Position numbers and translations under genes: made by a program. DNA of 64,000 nucleotides, taken from Limnohabitans sp. INBF002. Its GTDB lineage: Bacteria; Pseudomonadota; Gammaproteobacteria; Burkholderiales; Burkholderiaceae_C. Position 1 is the first letter of the stretch. The number at the start of each line of letters is the position of its first letter. The notes beneath the pieces were generated by a model. It did not search any database, was not told where the DNA came from, and saw only the letters and a program-made list of their open reading frames with translations. This document shows, one piece after another, positions 43,814 through 52,928 of this stretch. The stretch is taken from contig NZ_AP027055.1 in the NCBI RefSeq assembly GCF_027924905.1, positions 868,001 through 932,000 on the forward strand, written 5' to 3'.

Positions 43814-44722
43814 TCAGTGGGCTTGTGGCAACTCAATGCCAGGGAAAATTTTGATGACAGCCGAGTCGTCTTCGCGGCCATGTCCTGCCGTGGAGGCTTG
43901 CATGAACATTTGGTGGGCCGTGGCCGACAAGGGCAGAGGGAATTTGGTGGCGCGCGCGGTGTCGAGTACGAGTCCCAAATCTTTCACAAAAATGTCCACG
44001 GCTGACAGCGGGGTGTAGTCGCCCTTGAGCACGTGGGCCATGCGGTTTTCAAACATCCAGCTGTTGCCCGCGCTGTTGGTGATGACTTCGTACAAGGCGT
44101 CTGCCGCCACACCTTCGCGTAGACCTAAGGCCATGGCTTCGGCGGCTGCGGCAATGTGTACGCCGGCCAACAACTGGTTGATGATTTTGACTTTGCTGCC
44201 ATAGCCCGCGCGGTCGCCAAGTTTGTACACATTGGCGGCCATGCTCTCGAGCGCGTTGCCCGCTTTGGTGTACGCGGCAGCTTGGCCTGAGGTCATCATG
44301 GTCATTTGGCCAGATGCAGCTTTGGCGGCACCACCCGAAATGGGGGCATCTAGATACAAGAGGCCCATGTCGTTGAGGCGCTTTTCCAATGCCACGGACC
44401 AATTGGGGTCCACGGTCGAGCACATGATGAACAAGCTGCCCGCTTTCATGTGCGCAGCAGCGCCGTTGGCACCAAACAAGACTTGCTCGGTTTGGTCAGC
44501 ATTGACCACAACGCTGACGATGATGTCTGCCGCTTGCGCAAGCGCTGCGGGGGCCTTGTGGGCTGTGCCGCCTTCTTGTGCAAAGGCTTCGGCAGCTTCG
44601 TAGCGCACGTCGCACACGCTGACGTGGTGGCCCGCACGGCGCAGCGAGCTGGCCATGCCTTTGCCCATGGCTCCTAGGCCAATCACGCCAATCGACAGTG
44701 TGGTTTGGGTTTGAGTTGTCAT
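43814..44722 (-). CDS. ltnD: L-threonate dehydrogenase
   Basis: The 302-residue protein is a beta-hydroxyacid dehydrogenase: the N-terminal GVIGLGAMGKGMASSLRRAGH, the substrate loop DAPISGGAAKAASGQMTMM, and the catalytic Lys in GYGSKVKIINQLLAG. Its place with otnK, otnC and otnI supports L-threonate as substrate. With denD also present, the operon can take in both L-threonate and D-erythronate. It is 16 nt after dctM. Confidence 0.92.
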   Translation of the reverse strand: MTTQTQTTLSIGVIGLGAMGKGMASSLRRAGHHVSVCDVRYEAAEAFAQEGGTAHKAPAALAQAADIIVSVVVNADQTEQVLFGANGAAAHMKAGSLFIMCSTVDPNWSVALEKRLNDMGLLYLDAPISGGAAKAASGQMTMMTSGQAAAYTKAGNALESMAANVYKLGDRAGYGSKVKIINQLLAGVHIAAAAEAMALGLREGVAADALYEVITNSAGNSWMFENRMAHVLKGDYTPLSAVDIFVKDLGLVLDTARATKFPLPLSATAHQMFMQASTAGHGREDDSAVIKIFPGIELPQAH

Positions 44723-44738
44723 AAAGTCAGTTCAGTGT

Positions 44739-46031
44739 TTATTGAAAACCAAAGGCATGCGGTGCCCATGTGCTCAAGGCCGGGATGAAAGTCAGCATGA
44801 TCAAAATGATGGCGTGCGCAATCAAGAACGGTTTGAGCTCTCGTGTCAGCGCATCCAGAGGTACTTTGGCCACGTTGGAGGTGACGAACAGCAAGCCGCC
44901 AACAGGTGGCGTGATCATGCCCAGCGTCAAGTTGAAGATGACCACCATGGCAAAGTGAATCGGGTCAATGCCCAGCTTGGCAGCCACGGGGGCCAAGATT
45001 GGCACCAACACCATCACGCCTGGCAATGGCTCAATGAAGATGCCAAAGATCAGCAAGAAGATGTTCACAGCAATCAAGAACGTGAAGGCCGACATGTCTT
45101 GTCCGCCCATCCACTCAGCCAGTTTGATGGGCAAGCCATCGATGGTCAGAATCCAAGCAAAGGCGTTGGATGTGCCGATGATGATGAGCACCGAGGCTGT
45201 CATGAGGGCTGAGCGCGACAAGATGTCAGGCACCGCTTTCCATTCCAGCGTGCGGTAAATCCATTTGCCACACACCAAGGCGTAGAACACCGCCACCACC
45301 GAGGCTTCGGTGGGTGTGAACCAACCTGCGCGCATGCCGCCCAAAATGATCACGGGCAACATGAGTGCAGGAATGGCTTTCCAAGTGACCAGCATTTTTT
45401 CGGCAAATGTTTCGTTGCCGGGGATGCCTTTGTAGTTGCGCTGTTTAGAGATGTACCAGTTGACCGCGGCCATGCCGCCGGCAATCAAAATGCCGGGGAT
45501 AAAACCTGCGACGAACAGCGCCCCCACGGAGACACGTTCATCTTGCAGCGCATAGATGATCATGATGATGGAGGGCGGAATGATGGGGCCGACGATGGCC
45601 GTTGCCGCGGTCAATGCTGCGGCGTATGAACGGTCGTAACCGGCTTTGTCCATCATGCGAATCATCATGGAGCCAGGGCCTGCGGCATCTGCCAAGGCTG
45701 AGCCAGAAATGCCTGAGAAGAAGGTGAGTGACGCCACGTTGGTGTAGCCCAAGCCGCCGCGTTTGTGGCCCACAAACTGCGCCGCAAACTTCAGCAGCAC
45801 TTCGGTGAGTGAACCACCACTCATCAGTTCAGCCGCCAAGATGAAAAATGGCACCGCCATCAGCGGGAAACTGTCTACACCTTCGTAGGTTTGCTTGAGC
45901 AACACAAAGAGTGGGAAGTCCGCGCCAAACACCAAGGCGGTGAGTGTGGAAAAGCCGAGCGCAAACGCAACGGGCAAGCCAATTGCCAAATAGAAGCAAC
46001 AGCTGAGTAAAAGAATTAGGCTGAGACTCAT
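44739..46031 (-). CDS. dctM: TRAP transporter large permease
   Basis: The 430-residue protein has about 12 membrane helices with DctM family segments such as FPLMAVPFFILAAELMSGG, FFSGISGSALADAAGPG and GPIIPPSIIMIIYAL. It is the Na+-driven permease of the tripartite transporter. Its ATG overlaps the dctQ stop (ATGA). It serves the acid-sugar operon, so threonate/erythronate-type acids are the likely cargo. Confidence 0.94.
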   Translation of the reverse strand: MSLSLILLLSCCFYLAIGLPVAFALGFSTLTALVFGADFPLFVLLKQTYEGVDSFPLMAVPFFILAAELMSGGSLTEVLLKFAAQFVGHKRGGLGYTNVASLTFFSGISGSALADAAGPGSMMIRMMDKAGYDRSYAAALTAATAIVGPIIPPSIIMIIYALQDERVSVGALFVAGFIPGILIAGGMAAVNWYISKQRNYKGIPGNETFAEKMLVTWKAIPALMLPVIILGGMRAGWFTPTEASVVAVFYALVCGKWIYRTLEWKAVPDILSRSALMTASVLIIIGTSNAFAWILTIDGLPIKLAEWMGGQDMSAFTFLIAVNIFLLIFGIFIEPLPGVMVLVPILAPVAAKLGIDPIHFAMVVIFNLTLGMITPPVGGLLFVTSNVAKVPLDALTRELKPFLIAHAIILIMLTFIPALSTWAPHAFGFQ

Positions 46032-46540
46032 AGGGATGCGCTGGCGTTAGCGTCGAAGTGTGAATCGGAAGCGAAGGTGCGGGTGAGCACATAGTCGCGA
46101 ACAATGATGAGCCAATGTGCAAGCAGCAAAGCGCCGCCTACAGGCATGGATGCATAGACCCATGACATGGAAACTTGTGTGGTCGGTGTCATTTGGTACT
46201 GAACACGGTCCACATAAATGAGGCCATACCAAATGATGAAGATGAAAAAGCCAGTGAGCATCACGGCAATCAAGACGCGAATGGCGCGTGCCCAAGCGAT
46301 GGGCAAACTGTCTTGTAGGTTTTCGACGGCAATGTGGCCGCCGTAGCGCAGCACGGGGCCGGCACCCACGAAAGTGAGCCACACCATCATGTAGCGGGCC
46401 ACTTCTTCGGCCCATTCGATGGATTGGTTGGTGGCGTAGCGCAAGACCACGTTAGAGAAGATGATGATGGCCATGGCAGCAAGCAAAGCGATCAACACGC
46501 TTCGGTTGGCGATCATTAAATATTTTTCGAAAAATTTCAT
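46028..46540 (-). CDS. dctQ: TRAP transporter small permease
   Basis: The protein has four membrane helices and the DctQ pattern IEWAEEVARYMMVWLTFVGAGPVLRYGGHIAVE near residue 40. ATG 46540 (MKFFEKYLM) is chosen. It is preceded by GGGA at a good distance, whereas an upstream ATG at 46552 is closer to a hairpin and a TTG at 46558 lies inside it. It partners DctM and DctP. The hairpin ahead of it probably sets its level below that of DctP. Confidence 0.88.
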   Translation of the reverse strand: MKFFEKYLMIANRSVLIALLAAMAIIIFSNVVLRYATNQSIEWAEEVARYMMVWLTFVGAGPVLRYGGHIAVENLQDSLPIAWARAIRVLIAVMLTGFFIFIIWYGLIYVDRVQYQMTPTTQVSMSWVYASMPVGGALLLAHWLIIVRDYVLTRTFASDSHFDANASASL

Positions 46541-46555
46541 GGTGTGTCCCATGCT

Positions 46556-46581
46556 CAACGAGCCAGCAAGCTGGCTCGTTG
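46556..46581 (-). promoter_or_regulatory. intercistronic hairpin between dctP and dctQ
   Basis: CAACGAGCCAGC and GCTGGCTCGTTG form a perfect 12-bp inverted repeat with a 2-nt spacer in the dctP-dctQ gap. There is no T tract, so it is not a simple terminator. Such stem-loops after binding-protein genes commonly stabilise the upstream message and lower expression of the permease genes. Confidence 0.7.
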
Positions 46582-46600
46582 AAAGGTGAAGAAAACCCGA

Positions 46601-47587
46601 TTACTTCACAGCTTGGATCGCTGCGAGCTTGTCTGCGCCAAATTCTTTGGCGTAGTTGGCGTAAGGGCCTTTGAGTGCATCGCTGAAGCTGGTGCTGTTG
46701 ACCTTTTTCACCACTTGCATGCCTTCACGTTCGAGTTGGGCAATGCCATTGGCTTCGTCGTCATTGACTTTCTTACGTGTGGCGGCCACGCTCTTGGTCG
46801 CTGCGTCCATGAAAGCCTTTTTGTCAGCATCGCTGAGCTTGTTCATGATGCGTGGCGAGGTGATGATGAGCGCAGGTGAGTACACATGGCCTGTGAGTGA
46901 CAAGTGCTTTTGTACTTGTGAAAACTTGGAAGCCAAGATGACCGGGATGGGGTTTTCTTGACCATCCACAACGCCTTGTTGCAAAGCACCAAACACTTCA
47001 GGAAATGCCATGGGGGTGGGTTGGATGCCGAATGAGCGATAGCCTTCCATGTGCACCTTGTTTTCCATGGTGCGCATCTTCAAGCCGCTGGCGTCCGAAG
47101 CACTGACGATGGGACGCTTGTTGTTGGTCATGTGACGGAAGCCGTTTTCGCTCCAAGCCAAAGCCACCAAGCCGTGGTTGCTGAACTTGGCCAACATGTC
47201 TTGACCAATTTTCCCGTCCAACACTTTGCGTGCGTGGTCGTAGTCACGGAACAAGAAGGGCACGTCCACGATTTTCATTTCAGGAACGAAGTTGCCGACG
47301 GGCCCTGTGGAGGTGATGACCAAGTCTTGTGTGCCGATTTGTACAGCTTCAATTTCTTCGCGTTCACCACCCAAAGCGCTGGCAGGGTAGACCTGGCACT
47401 TGTAGCGGCCTTGGGTATTTTTGTCGAGCGTGTCGCAAAACACATTGGCGCCCACATCGTAGTGAGAGCCTTTGGCCAGCACGTGACCCATTTTCAAAAC
47501 GGTTTGGGCTTGTGTGGGAAATGCGGCAAATGCGGCAGTGGCGGCGAGTGCTGCCACCCATTTTTTGCTGAGAAAAGTCTTTGACAT
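46601..47587 (-). CDS. dctP: TRAP transporter substrate-binding protein
   Basis: The 328-residue protein has a Sec signal peptide ending near AAFPTQAQ at residue 27 and the DctP core: LKMGHVLAKGSHYDVGANVF, the SENGFRHMTNNKRPI segment, the ligand arginine region LKMRTMENKVHMEGY, and DGQENPIPVILA. It captures a sugar acid in the periplasm for DctQM. It is the first gene of the operon and lies under the GntR operator. Confidence 0.93.
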   Translation of the reverse strand: MSKTFLSKKWVAALAATAAFAAFPTQAQTVLKMGHVLAKGSHYDVGANVFCDTLDKNTQGRYKCQVYPASALGGEREEIEAVQIGTQDLVITSTGPVGNFVPEMKIVDVPFLFRDYDHARKVLDGKIGQDMLAKFSNHGLVALAWSENGFRHMTNNKRPIVSASDASGLKMRTMENKVHMEGYRSFGIQPTPMAFPEVFGALQQGVVDGQENPIPVILASKFSQVQKHLSLTGHVYSPALIITSPRIMNKLSDADKKAFMDAATKSVAATRKKVNDDEANGIAQLEREGMQVVKKVNSTSFSDALKGPYANYAKEFGADKLAAIQAVK

Positions 47588-47640
47588 CGTGTCTCCTGAT
47601 TGTTAAGAGCAGCAACCTGAATAGCAATCATGCTGTCAGG

Positions 47641-47651
47641 TTGTATGACAA
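47641..47651. promoter_or_regulatory. GntR/FadR-type operator
   Basis: TTGTATGACAA is a perfect TTGT-N3-ACAA palindrome, the form preferred by FadR-subfamily GntR regulators. It lies 53 bp upstream of the dctP ATG and 165 bp downstream of the regulator's own start codon region, between the two genes. It would let the neighbouring regulator block the acid-sugar operon until its ligand is present. Confidence 0.65.
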
Positions 47652-47705
47652 ATTATCTTGAACTAATCAGGCACTCAGCCTAGGGGGTAACCCGTGATGC
47701 AGGGG

Positions 47706-48476
47706 TTAGATTTTGGGTTTTGTCAGCTCGGTTCGCAGGGGTTTGGCCAGCGCGAGTCCTTGCGAGGTCCAAAAGACGGGGTCAGCCTTGCCAATGCGTT
47801 TGGCCGCGTTGAGCATGTGCTTGGTCCCTGCTTGGCGGGCGGCTTTGACGTCGCCAGCTTCAATGGCTTGCACGATGGCCTGGTGCTCGTCTCGCACCGC
47901 ATCTTCTAAGTCTGCGCGCGTGGCTTCGTTGGCACGGGTGACGCGCGTGGCGTTTTCTAAAAATTGATTGAGGTAAGACAGGGTGTCTAAGAGAAAAGGG
48001 TTGTTCGCCGCTTGCGCAATGGCCGCATGAAAGGCGACATCCTCGCTCACGCCATCACCGCCGCTTGCCACGGCCTTGTCGAGCGCGCGCATGGCTTGTT
48101 TGATTTTTTGCAGTGACTTGGTGGTTCGGCGTTCGGCGGCGAGGGCTGCCGATTCAGCTTCGAGGGCACGTCTGACTTCGACGACTTTCAAGACCGCATC
48201 GACCGAGCCGTCTGGGATGAGTTTGAGTTTTCCGGTGTCTGGCGTTGGAAGCGCTTTCACAAAGGCGCCTGAGCCTTGTCGCGTTTCAATGAGCCCCAAT
48301 GTTTTGAGCCGCGAAAACGCTTCACGTACCACGGTTCTGCTAACCCCATGCTTTTGCACCAACGCGTTTTCGGTGGGAAGTTTTTCACCCGTTTTGAGTT
48401 TGCCTTCTCGAATGCTTGTTTCCAAGGTCTGGGCTAGCTTTTCAGACAGCGAGGCACCTAATTGAATGCGGGGCAT
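47706..48476 (-). CDS. GntR-family regulator, FadR subfamily
   Basis: The 256-residue protein has an N-terminal GntR winged helix (LPTENALVQKHGVSRTVVREAFSRLKTLGLIETRQGSGAFV) and a C-terminal all-helical FCD domain with metal-binding His residues (DVAFHAAIAQAANN, DEHQAIVQAIEAGD). It is the presumed repressor of the downstream TRAP/acid-sugar operon, 118 bp away on the same strand. The inducer is probably a tetronate or its oxidised form. Confidence 0.92.
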   Translation of the reverse strand: MPRIQLGASLSEKLAQTLETSIREGKLKTGEKLPTENALVQKHGVSRTVVREAFSRLKTLGLIETRQGSGAFVKALPTPDTGKLKLIPDGSVDAVLKVVEVRRALEAESAALAAERRTTKSLQKIKQAMRALDKAVASGGDGVSEDVAFHAAIAQAANNPFLLDTLSYLNQFLENATRVTRANEATRADLEDAVRDEHQAIVQAIEAGDVKAARQAGTKHMLNAAKRIGKADPVFWTSQGLALAKPLRTELTKPKI

Positions 48477-48641
48477 GGTGAAAAATGTTACTGGTGTGGC
48501 AGAGGGTTGCTTGTTAATAAATCATATGCGACAAATGAATCATGCAGAGATGTCACGTGTTGATTGATCTAGCGCATAGCCACGAGCTGCTGCAAAGCAG
48601 TAAATTCAAGACGTACCAACATTTGAAAGAGTGAGCGCCGA

Positions 48642-48977
48642 ATGACGATGCAGTTTTTTAAATTTCGACATGCAATGGCCGTCGTTTTCTTTGTCGTCAG
48701 TGCATCTTCGGCTCCTGCCGCGAGTGCCAGTGCCGCTTTGGCGCTTGAACACGGTTGCTTCAGTTGTCATGGTGAACCGTCGCGCGGTGGCTCTCCAACA
48801 TTTGCCCAGTTGTCACGGCATCTTGCGAAATACAAAGGGCAAACTGGTGCAGCTGCACGCAAGGGCGAGAAGCTGAAAACGGATGATGAGAGCCAAGGCA
48901 TCACACCGCACCGCATGTTGAGTTCAGAAACAGCCACGCTGCTGTTGCAGTGGTTGATTGACGGTGCAGCACCTTGA
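48642..48977 (+). CDS. small c-type cytochrome
   Basis: The 111-residue protein has a signal peptide (cleavage near ASA, residue 31) and one haem site C39-F-S-C42-H43. A likely axial methionine is in HRMLSSETA. It is a periplasmic class I cytochrome of low homology to named groups. Its TGA overlaps the TTG start of the P-type ATPase, which is an unusual partner. Its electron donor and acceptor are unknown. Confidence 0.85.
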   Translation: MTMQFFKFRHAMAVVFFVVSASSAPAASASAALALEHGCFSCHGEPSRGGSPTFAQLSRHLAKYKGQTGAAARKGEKLKTDDESQGITPHRMLSSETATLLLQWLIDGAAP

Positions 48978-51508
48978 GCACGGCAACATCACCGCAGCTC
49001 ACAAGCCTTACATCTGAGCAGGCGCAGCAGCAGTTGGCCCGCGACGGCGCCAATGCGCTAGAGGCTGCACAGCGCCGAACCGTGTGGGGCAGGCTGTGGG
49101 CCATGTTGCGAGAGCCCATGTTTGCCTTGCTGGTGTTGGCCGCTTCGCTGTATCTGGTGTTGGGCGATTTGACCGAAGGCCTCACACTGTTTGTGTTTGT
49201 GTTGGCGGTGCTGGCTTTGACTTTTTACCAAGAGGGCAAGTCAGAGGCTGCCATTGATGCGTTGCGGCAATTGAGCCAACCTTTCGCGCAAGTGATGCGT
49301 GATGGCCAGCGCATCAACGTGCCTTCGAGTGATGTGGTGGTGGGAGACATGTTGTTCATCTCCGAGGGGGACCGCATTGCCGCCGACGCTTGGGTCTTGC
49401 AGGCCGATCAATTGCAAGTGGATGAGTCCTTGTTGACAGGCGAGTCATTGGCCGTGACCAAAGTGGGGGCAGCTTTCGATGAGGCCCTAGTGCATGGCCA
49501 GCAACCGGGGGGCGATGAGTTGGCGGCTGTGTTTGGCGGCACCTTTGTGGTTCGTGGTCAAGGGGTGGTGCGTGTCACAGCCACGGGCATGCGTGGTCAG
49601 ATGGGGCGCATTGGTGCGTCATTGAACCAAATCGAAACCGCGCTGACGCCATTGCAAAAACAAACCGCCCAGTTGGTAAAGGTGTTGGCGTGGATCACAT
49701 TTGGCTTGTGTGTGCTGATGATTCTCACCCTAGGGTTGCGCAATGGGGCGTGGTTGCCTGCGCTGTTGTCGGGCATTGCGTTGGCCATGGCGATCTTGCC
49801 CGAAGAGTACCCGGTGGTGATGGCCATTTTCCCGGCCTTGGGCGCACATCGCCTCGCGCAGGAGGGGGTGCTGACGCGACACATCAACGCGATTGAAACC
49901 TTGGGCGCCACCACGGTGTTGTGCACAGACAAAACGGGCACCTTGACTGAAAACCGCATGAAGGTGGCGGCCTTGGCGGTGGGGGAGGCGTCTACGCCAC
50001 GCCTGTTCAACATCAATGGCGAATCGCTGCCAGACGATTTTCATGGCTTGGTCGAACACGCCATCTTGGCGAGTGCGCCTGAGCCGTTTGACCCCATGGA
50101 AGTTGCTTTTCATGCGCTGGGTCAAACGTGGCTCCACGACGAACATTTACATCCCGATTGGGATTTGGTGCAAACCTATGCCTTGAGTCCCGCTTTGCGT
50201 GCCATGTCGCATGTATGGCGTGCCAGTGAAGATGCCGCGCACATCGTGTCTGCCAAAGGTGCGCCAGAGGCGGTGATGGATTTGTGTCATTTGTCGCCCG
50301 CGTTGCAAGCGCAATGGGGTGAGGTGGTGCATGCGATGGCCTCTGAGGGCTTGCGCGTGTTGGCCGTGGCGCAGGGGCGGTTTGTGGGCGACGCATGGCC
50401 TAGCTCTGCGCATGGGTTTGATTTTGAGTGGCTAGGACTGATTGGTTTGAGCGATCCCTTGCGCGCTGAGATTCCGCAAGCCATTGCCGATTGCCATTCG
50501 GCCAGCATCAAAGTCATCATGATCACGGGTGACTACCCGCAAACGGCACGTGTCATTGCCAATCAAGCAGGCTTGCAGGGCGGTGAGACTTTGACGGGTG
50601 ACACCATTGACGCCATGTCCGACGAGGCGCTGAGTGCTCACCTCAAAACCGTCAGCGTGTGCGCTCGCATTTCGCCGCATCAAAAGCTGCGCATCGTCCA
50701 AGCGCTCAAGCGCAGTGGCGAGGTGGTGGCGATGACGGGCGATGGCGTGAACGATGCACCTGCATTGCGCGCAGCCCATGTGGGGATTGCCATGGGGGCG
50801 CGGGGGACCGATGTGGCACGCGAAGCCTCGTCGCTGGTGTTGGTGGATGACAACTTTGCCTCCATCGTCAAAGGCATACGCTTAGGCCGTCGCATTTTTG
50901 GCAACCTCCAAAAATCAATGGCCTATATTTTTGCCATTCACATTCCTATTGCAGGTTTGGCGCTGGTGCCCATGTTGTTTGCCCTGCCACCTTTGTTGAT
51001 GCCTTTGCATATCGCGCTGTTGGAGCTGGTGGTGGACCCCTCGTGTTCTATCGCCTTTGAAAACGAACCCGCCGAGGCTGATGTGATGCAGCGTCCGCCG
51101 CGTGACACTTTGGCGCCTATTTTTGGATTTCAGCAAATGCTGGCCTCTTTCTTTCAGGGGGCGTGTGTGTTGGTCGCGACAGGCGCTGCCTATTGGGTCT
51201 CTTTGGATTTTTCTGCTGAAGCGCAGCGCGCGATGGTGCTCATTACCTTGGTGGCAGCCAACGCCATGCTGATTTTTGTGAACCGTGCGCGCAATTGGGT
51301 CGCTGTCTGGGTGATGGTGGCGGCGCTGACCTTGGTCTTGTTCGGCATTTACGTGCCGTGGCTTGCCGCACCGCTTAATTTGGCGCCGCTTGATGTGTCG
51401 CAGCTGGCGACAGCTTTGGGTTTGGGTGCCGCAAGTGTCTTGGCAGCGTGGTTTTGCTTGGGTTTGCTTAGGTATGATGGGCCATTCAAAGGAGCAGAGC
51501 ATGGCTGA
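48974..51508 (+). CDS. cation-translocating P-type ATPase
   Basis: The 844-residue membrane pump has an N-terminal cation-ATPase domain, the actuator TGES (LLTGESLAVTK), the phosphorylation site D319 in CTDKTGTLTEN, the nucleotide-binding KGAPEAV, and the hinge TGDGVNDAPALRAAHVGIAMG. The helix-4 motif is PEEYP, not the PEGLP of calcium pumps or CPC of heavy-metal pumps, and no heavy-metal domain is present, so the ion is uncertain. The start is a TTG within the cytochrome stop. The C-terminus overlaps the bactofilin gene by 8 nt. Confidence 0.92.
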   Translation: MSTATSPQLTSLTSEQAQQQLARDGANALEAAQRRTVWGRLWAMLREPMFALLVLAASLYLVLGDLTEGLTLFVFVLAVLALTFYQEGKSEAAIDALRQLSQPFAQVMRDGQRINVPSSDVVVGDMLFISEGDRIAADAWVLQADQLQVDESLLTGESLAVTKVGAAFDEALVHGQQPGGDELAAVFGGTFVVRGQGVVRVTATGMRGQMGRIGASLNQIETALTPLQKQTAQLVKVLAWITFGLCVLMILTLGLRNGAWLPALLSGIALAMAILPEEYPVVMAIFPALGAHRLAQEGVLTRHINAIETLGATTVLCTDKTGTLTENRMKVAALAVGEASTPRLFNINGESLPDDFHGLVEHAILASAPEPFDPMEVAFHALGQTWLHDEHLHPDWDLVQTYALSPALRAMSHVWRASEDAAHIVSAKGAPEAVMDLCHLSPALQAQWGEVVHAMASEGLRVLAVAQGRFVGDAWPSSAHGFDFEWLGLIGLSDPLRAEIPQAIADCHSASIKVIMITGDYPQTARVIANQAGLQGGETLTGDTIDAMSDEALSAHLKTVSVCARISPHQKLRIVQALKRSGEVVAMTGDGVNDAPALRAAHVGIAMGARGTDVAREASSLVLVDDNFASIVKGIRLGRRIFGNLQKSMAYIFAIHIPIAGLALVPMLFALPPLLMPLHIALLELVVDPSCSIAFENEPAEADVMQRPPRDTLAPIFGFQQMLASFFQGACVLVATGAAYWVSLDFSAEAQRAMVLITLVAANAMLIFVNRARNWVAVWVMVAALTLVLFGIYVPWLAAPLNLAPLDVSQLATALGLGAASVLAAWFCLGLLRYDGPFKGAEHG

Positions 51509-51830
51509 TATCAACCCAACCAACAACAACCTCGTGATCGGCGAGGGCGTCACTTTCAAAGGCTCTATCTCTGCGCCTGGCAAAGCCGTGATCAATGGCA
51601 ACGTCACTGGCGAGCTGACCGCCGACGATTTGTTGATTGGCACCAAAGGTCAAGTGACTGGCACTGTGCGTGCCCGTGAAATTGATGTGCATGGCGAACT
51701 CAACGAAGACATCGTCTGCAAAGAACATCTGTTGATTCACAGCACAGGTAAAGTGTCAGGGACCTTGGAGTATCACGAGTTGGAAATCCAACGCGGCGGT
51801 AAGTTCAAAGGCAATATGAACCAGAAATGA
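51501..51830 (+). CDS. bactofilin (polymer-forming cytoskeletal protein)
   Basis: The 109-residue protein has the bactofilin beta-helix repeats: LVIGEGVTFKGSISAPGKAVING, then GTVRAREIDVHGELNEDIVC. Bactofilins polymerise without nucleotide and help shape or polar organisation. ATG 51501 follows AGGAG and overlaps the end of the ATPase gene; the same short protein overlaps azlC by 4 nt. The core is standard, with little N- or C-terminal extension. Confidence 0.93.
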   Translation: MADINPTNNNLVIGEGVTFKGSISAPGKAVINGNVTGELTADDLLIGTKGQVTGTVRAREIDVHGELNEDIVCKEHLLIHSTGKVSGTLEYHELEIQRGGKFKGNMNQK

Positions 51831-52555
51831 ATCGGTTCGCCAATCGGCGCGAAGCCTTTTGGCAGGGCATCCGCGATGCCTTGGGCGCGCCAGTTTTAGT
51901 TTTATTCGCAGGCATGGTTGGTTTCGGAGCCATGGGACATTCCCACGGCTTCGATGCTTGGATGACTGGCCTCACCAGTTTGCTGATGTTTGCGTTGCCC
52001 GGCCAGGTGGTGATGCTGGAGATGTTTATCTCTGGCTCCTCTTTGTTGGCCATTGGCTTTGCTGTCACGCTGACCTCGACCCGTTTTGTCACCATGGTGG
52101 TGACGCTCTTTCCCCAGCTCCACCGACGCGACCGCAACCCACTGCTGTATCTGTGGGTGCACATGCTGGCCATGACCGCATGGGCAGTGTCGATGCGCGA
52201 GTTTCCCCGCATGTCTCCACAGCACCGCTTGAATTACTTCATCGGTTTGGCTTTGCCTTGCTGGTTGATCTCCCCGCTGGGCACCGTGTTGGGTTATTTC
52301 GTGGCAGGCTGGGTGCCAGCTGCCGTCACATTGGGGTTGGTGTTCATCAACCCCTTGTTTTTTTTGCTCACCTTCACCGATGTGAAGCCTTGGGCTAACC
52401 GCTTGGCCATTGGCTTGGGCTGCCTGTTTGGCCCCGCGTTTTATGTGCTGGACGCTGACAGCAGCTTGCTTTTGACAGGTTTGGTGGCAGGCTCTTTGGC
52501 TTATGTCATTGACCGCCGATGGTTACGCCCACGTCCCACCGAGGTGCAAGCATGA
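51827..52555 (+). CDS. azlC: AzlC family branched-chain amino acid exporter, large subunit
   Basis: The 242-residue membrane protein has the AzlC pattern: EAFWQGIRDALGAPVLVLFAGMVGFGAMG near the start and STRFVTMVVTLFPQL near residue 85. With AzlD it exports branched-chain amino acids or analogues. It overlaps bactofilin by 4 nt and azlD by 4 nt. Confidence 0.9.
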   Translation: MNRFANRREAFWQGIRDALGAPVLVLFAGMVGFGAMGHSHGFDAWMTGLTSLLMFALPGQVVMLEMFISGSSLLAIGFAVTLTSTRFVTMVVTLFPQLHRRDRNPLLYLWVHMLAMTAWAVSMREFPRMSPQHRLNYFIGLALPCWLISPLGTVLGYFVAGWVPAAVTLGLVFINPLFFLLTFTDVKPWANRLAIGLGCLFGPAFYVLDADSSLLLTGLVAGSLAYVIDRRWLRPRPTEVQA

Positions 52556-52902
52556 ATGCCGACATGCAAGGCTGGGGCGTTTGGCTAGCACTCAGTGCGG
52601 CCTGCGTGGGCACCTACGTTTGCCGTGCTGCGGGTGTCAAACTGTCGGGTCACATCCATCAAGACAGCGAAGTGTTTCGCTGGCTCTCCACGGTGACCTA
52701 TGCCATGGTGGCGGCACTGACGGTTCGTATGATTTTGATGCCGCTTGGCTTGTTGGCCACGGTCCCTGTGTTGTTGCGCGTGGTGATCTGTGCGCTCAGC
52801 CTTGCGGTCATGGTTTCTAGCCCACAACGTCGCTTGGTGCCTGCATTGCTGACGGGGACGTTGTTGATGCTGGCTTACGGTGTATTTCGCGCAACCCCAT
52901 AG
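52552..52902 (+). CDS. azlD: AzlD family exporter small subunit
   Basis: The 116-residue protein has about three to four membrane helices and the AzlD N-terminal CRAAGVKLSG segment with VTYAMVAALTVRMIL. ATG 52552 overlaps the azlC stop (ATGA), so translation is coupled. It is the partner of AzlC. Confidence 0.88.
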   Translation: MNADMQGWGVWLALSAACVGTYVCRAAGVKLSGHIHQDSEVFRWLSTVTYAMVAALTVRMILMPLGLLATVPVLLRVVICALSLAVMVSSPQRRLVPALLTGTLLMLAYGVFRATP

Positions 52903-52928
52903 CCGCTGAGGCCCAACCCTAAGGCATC

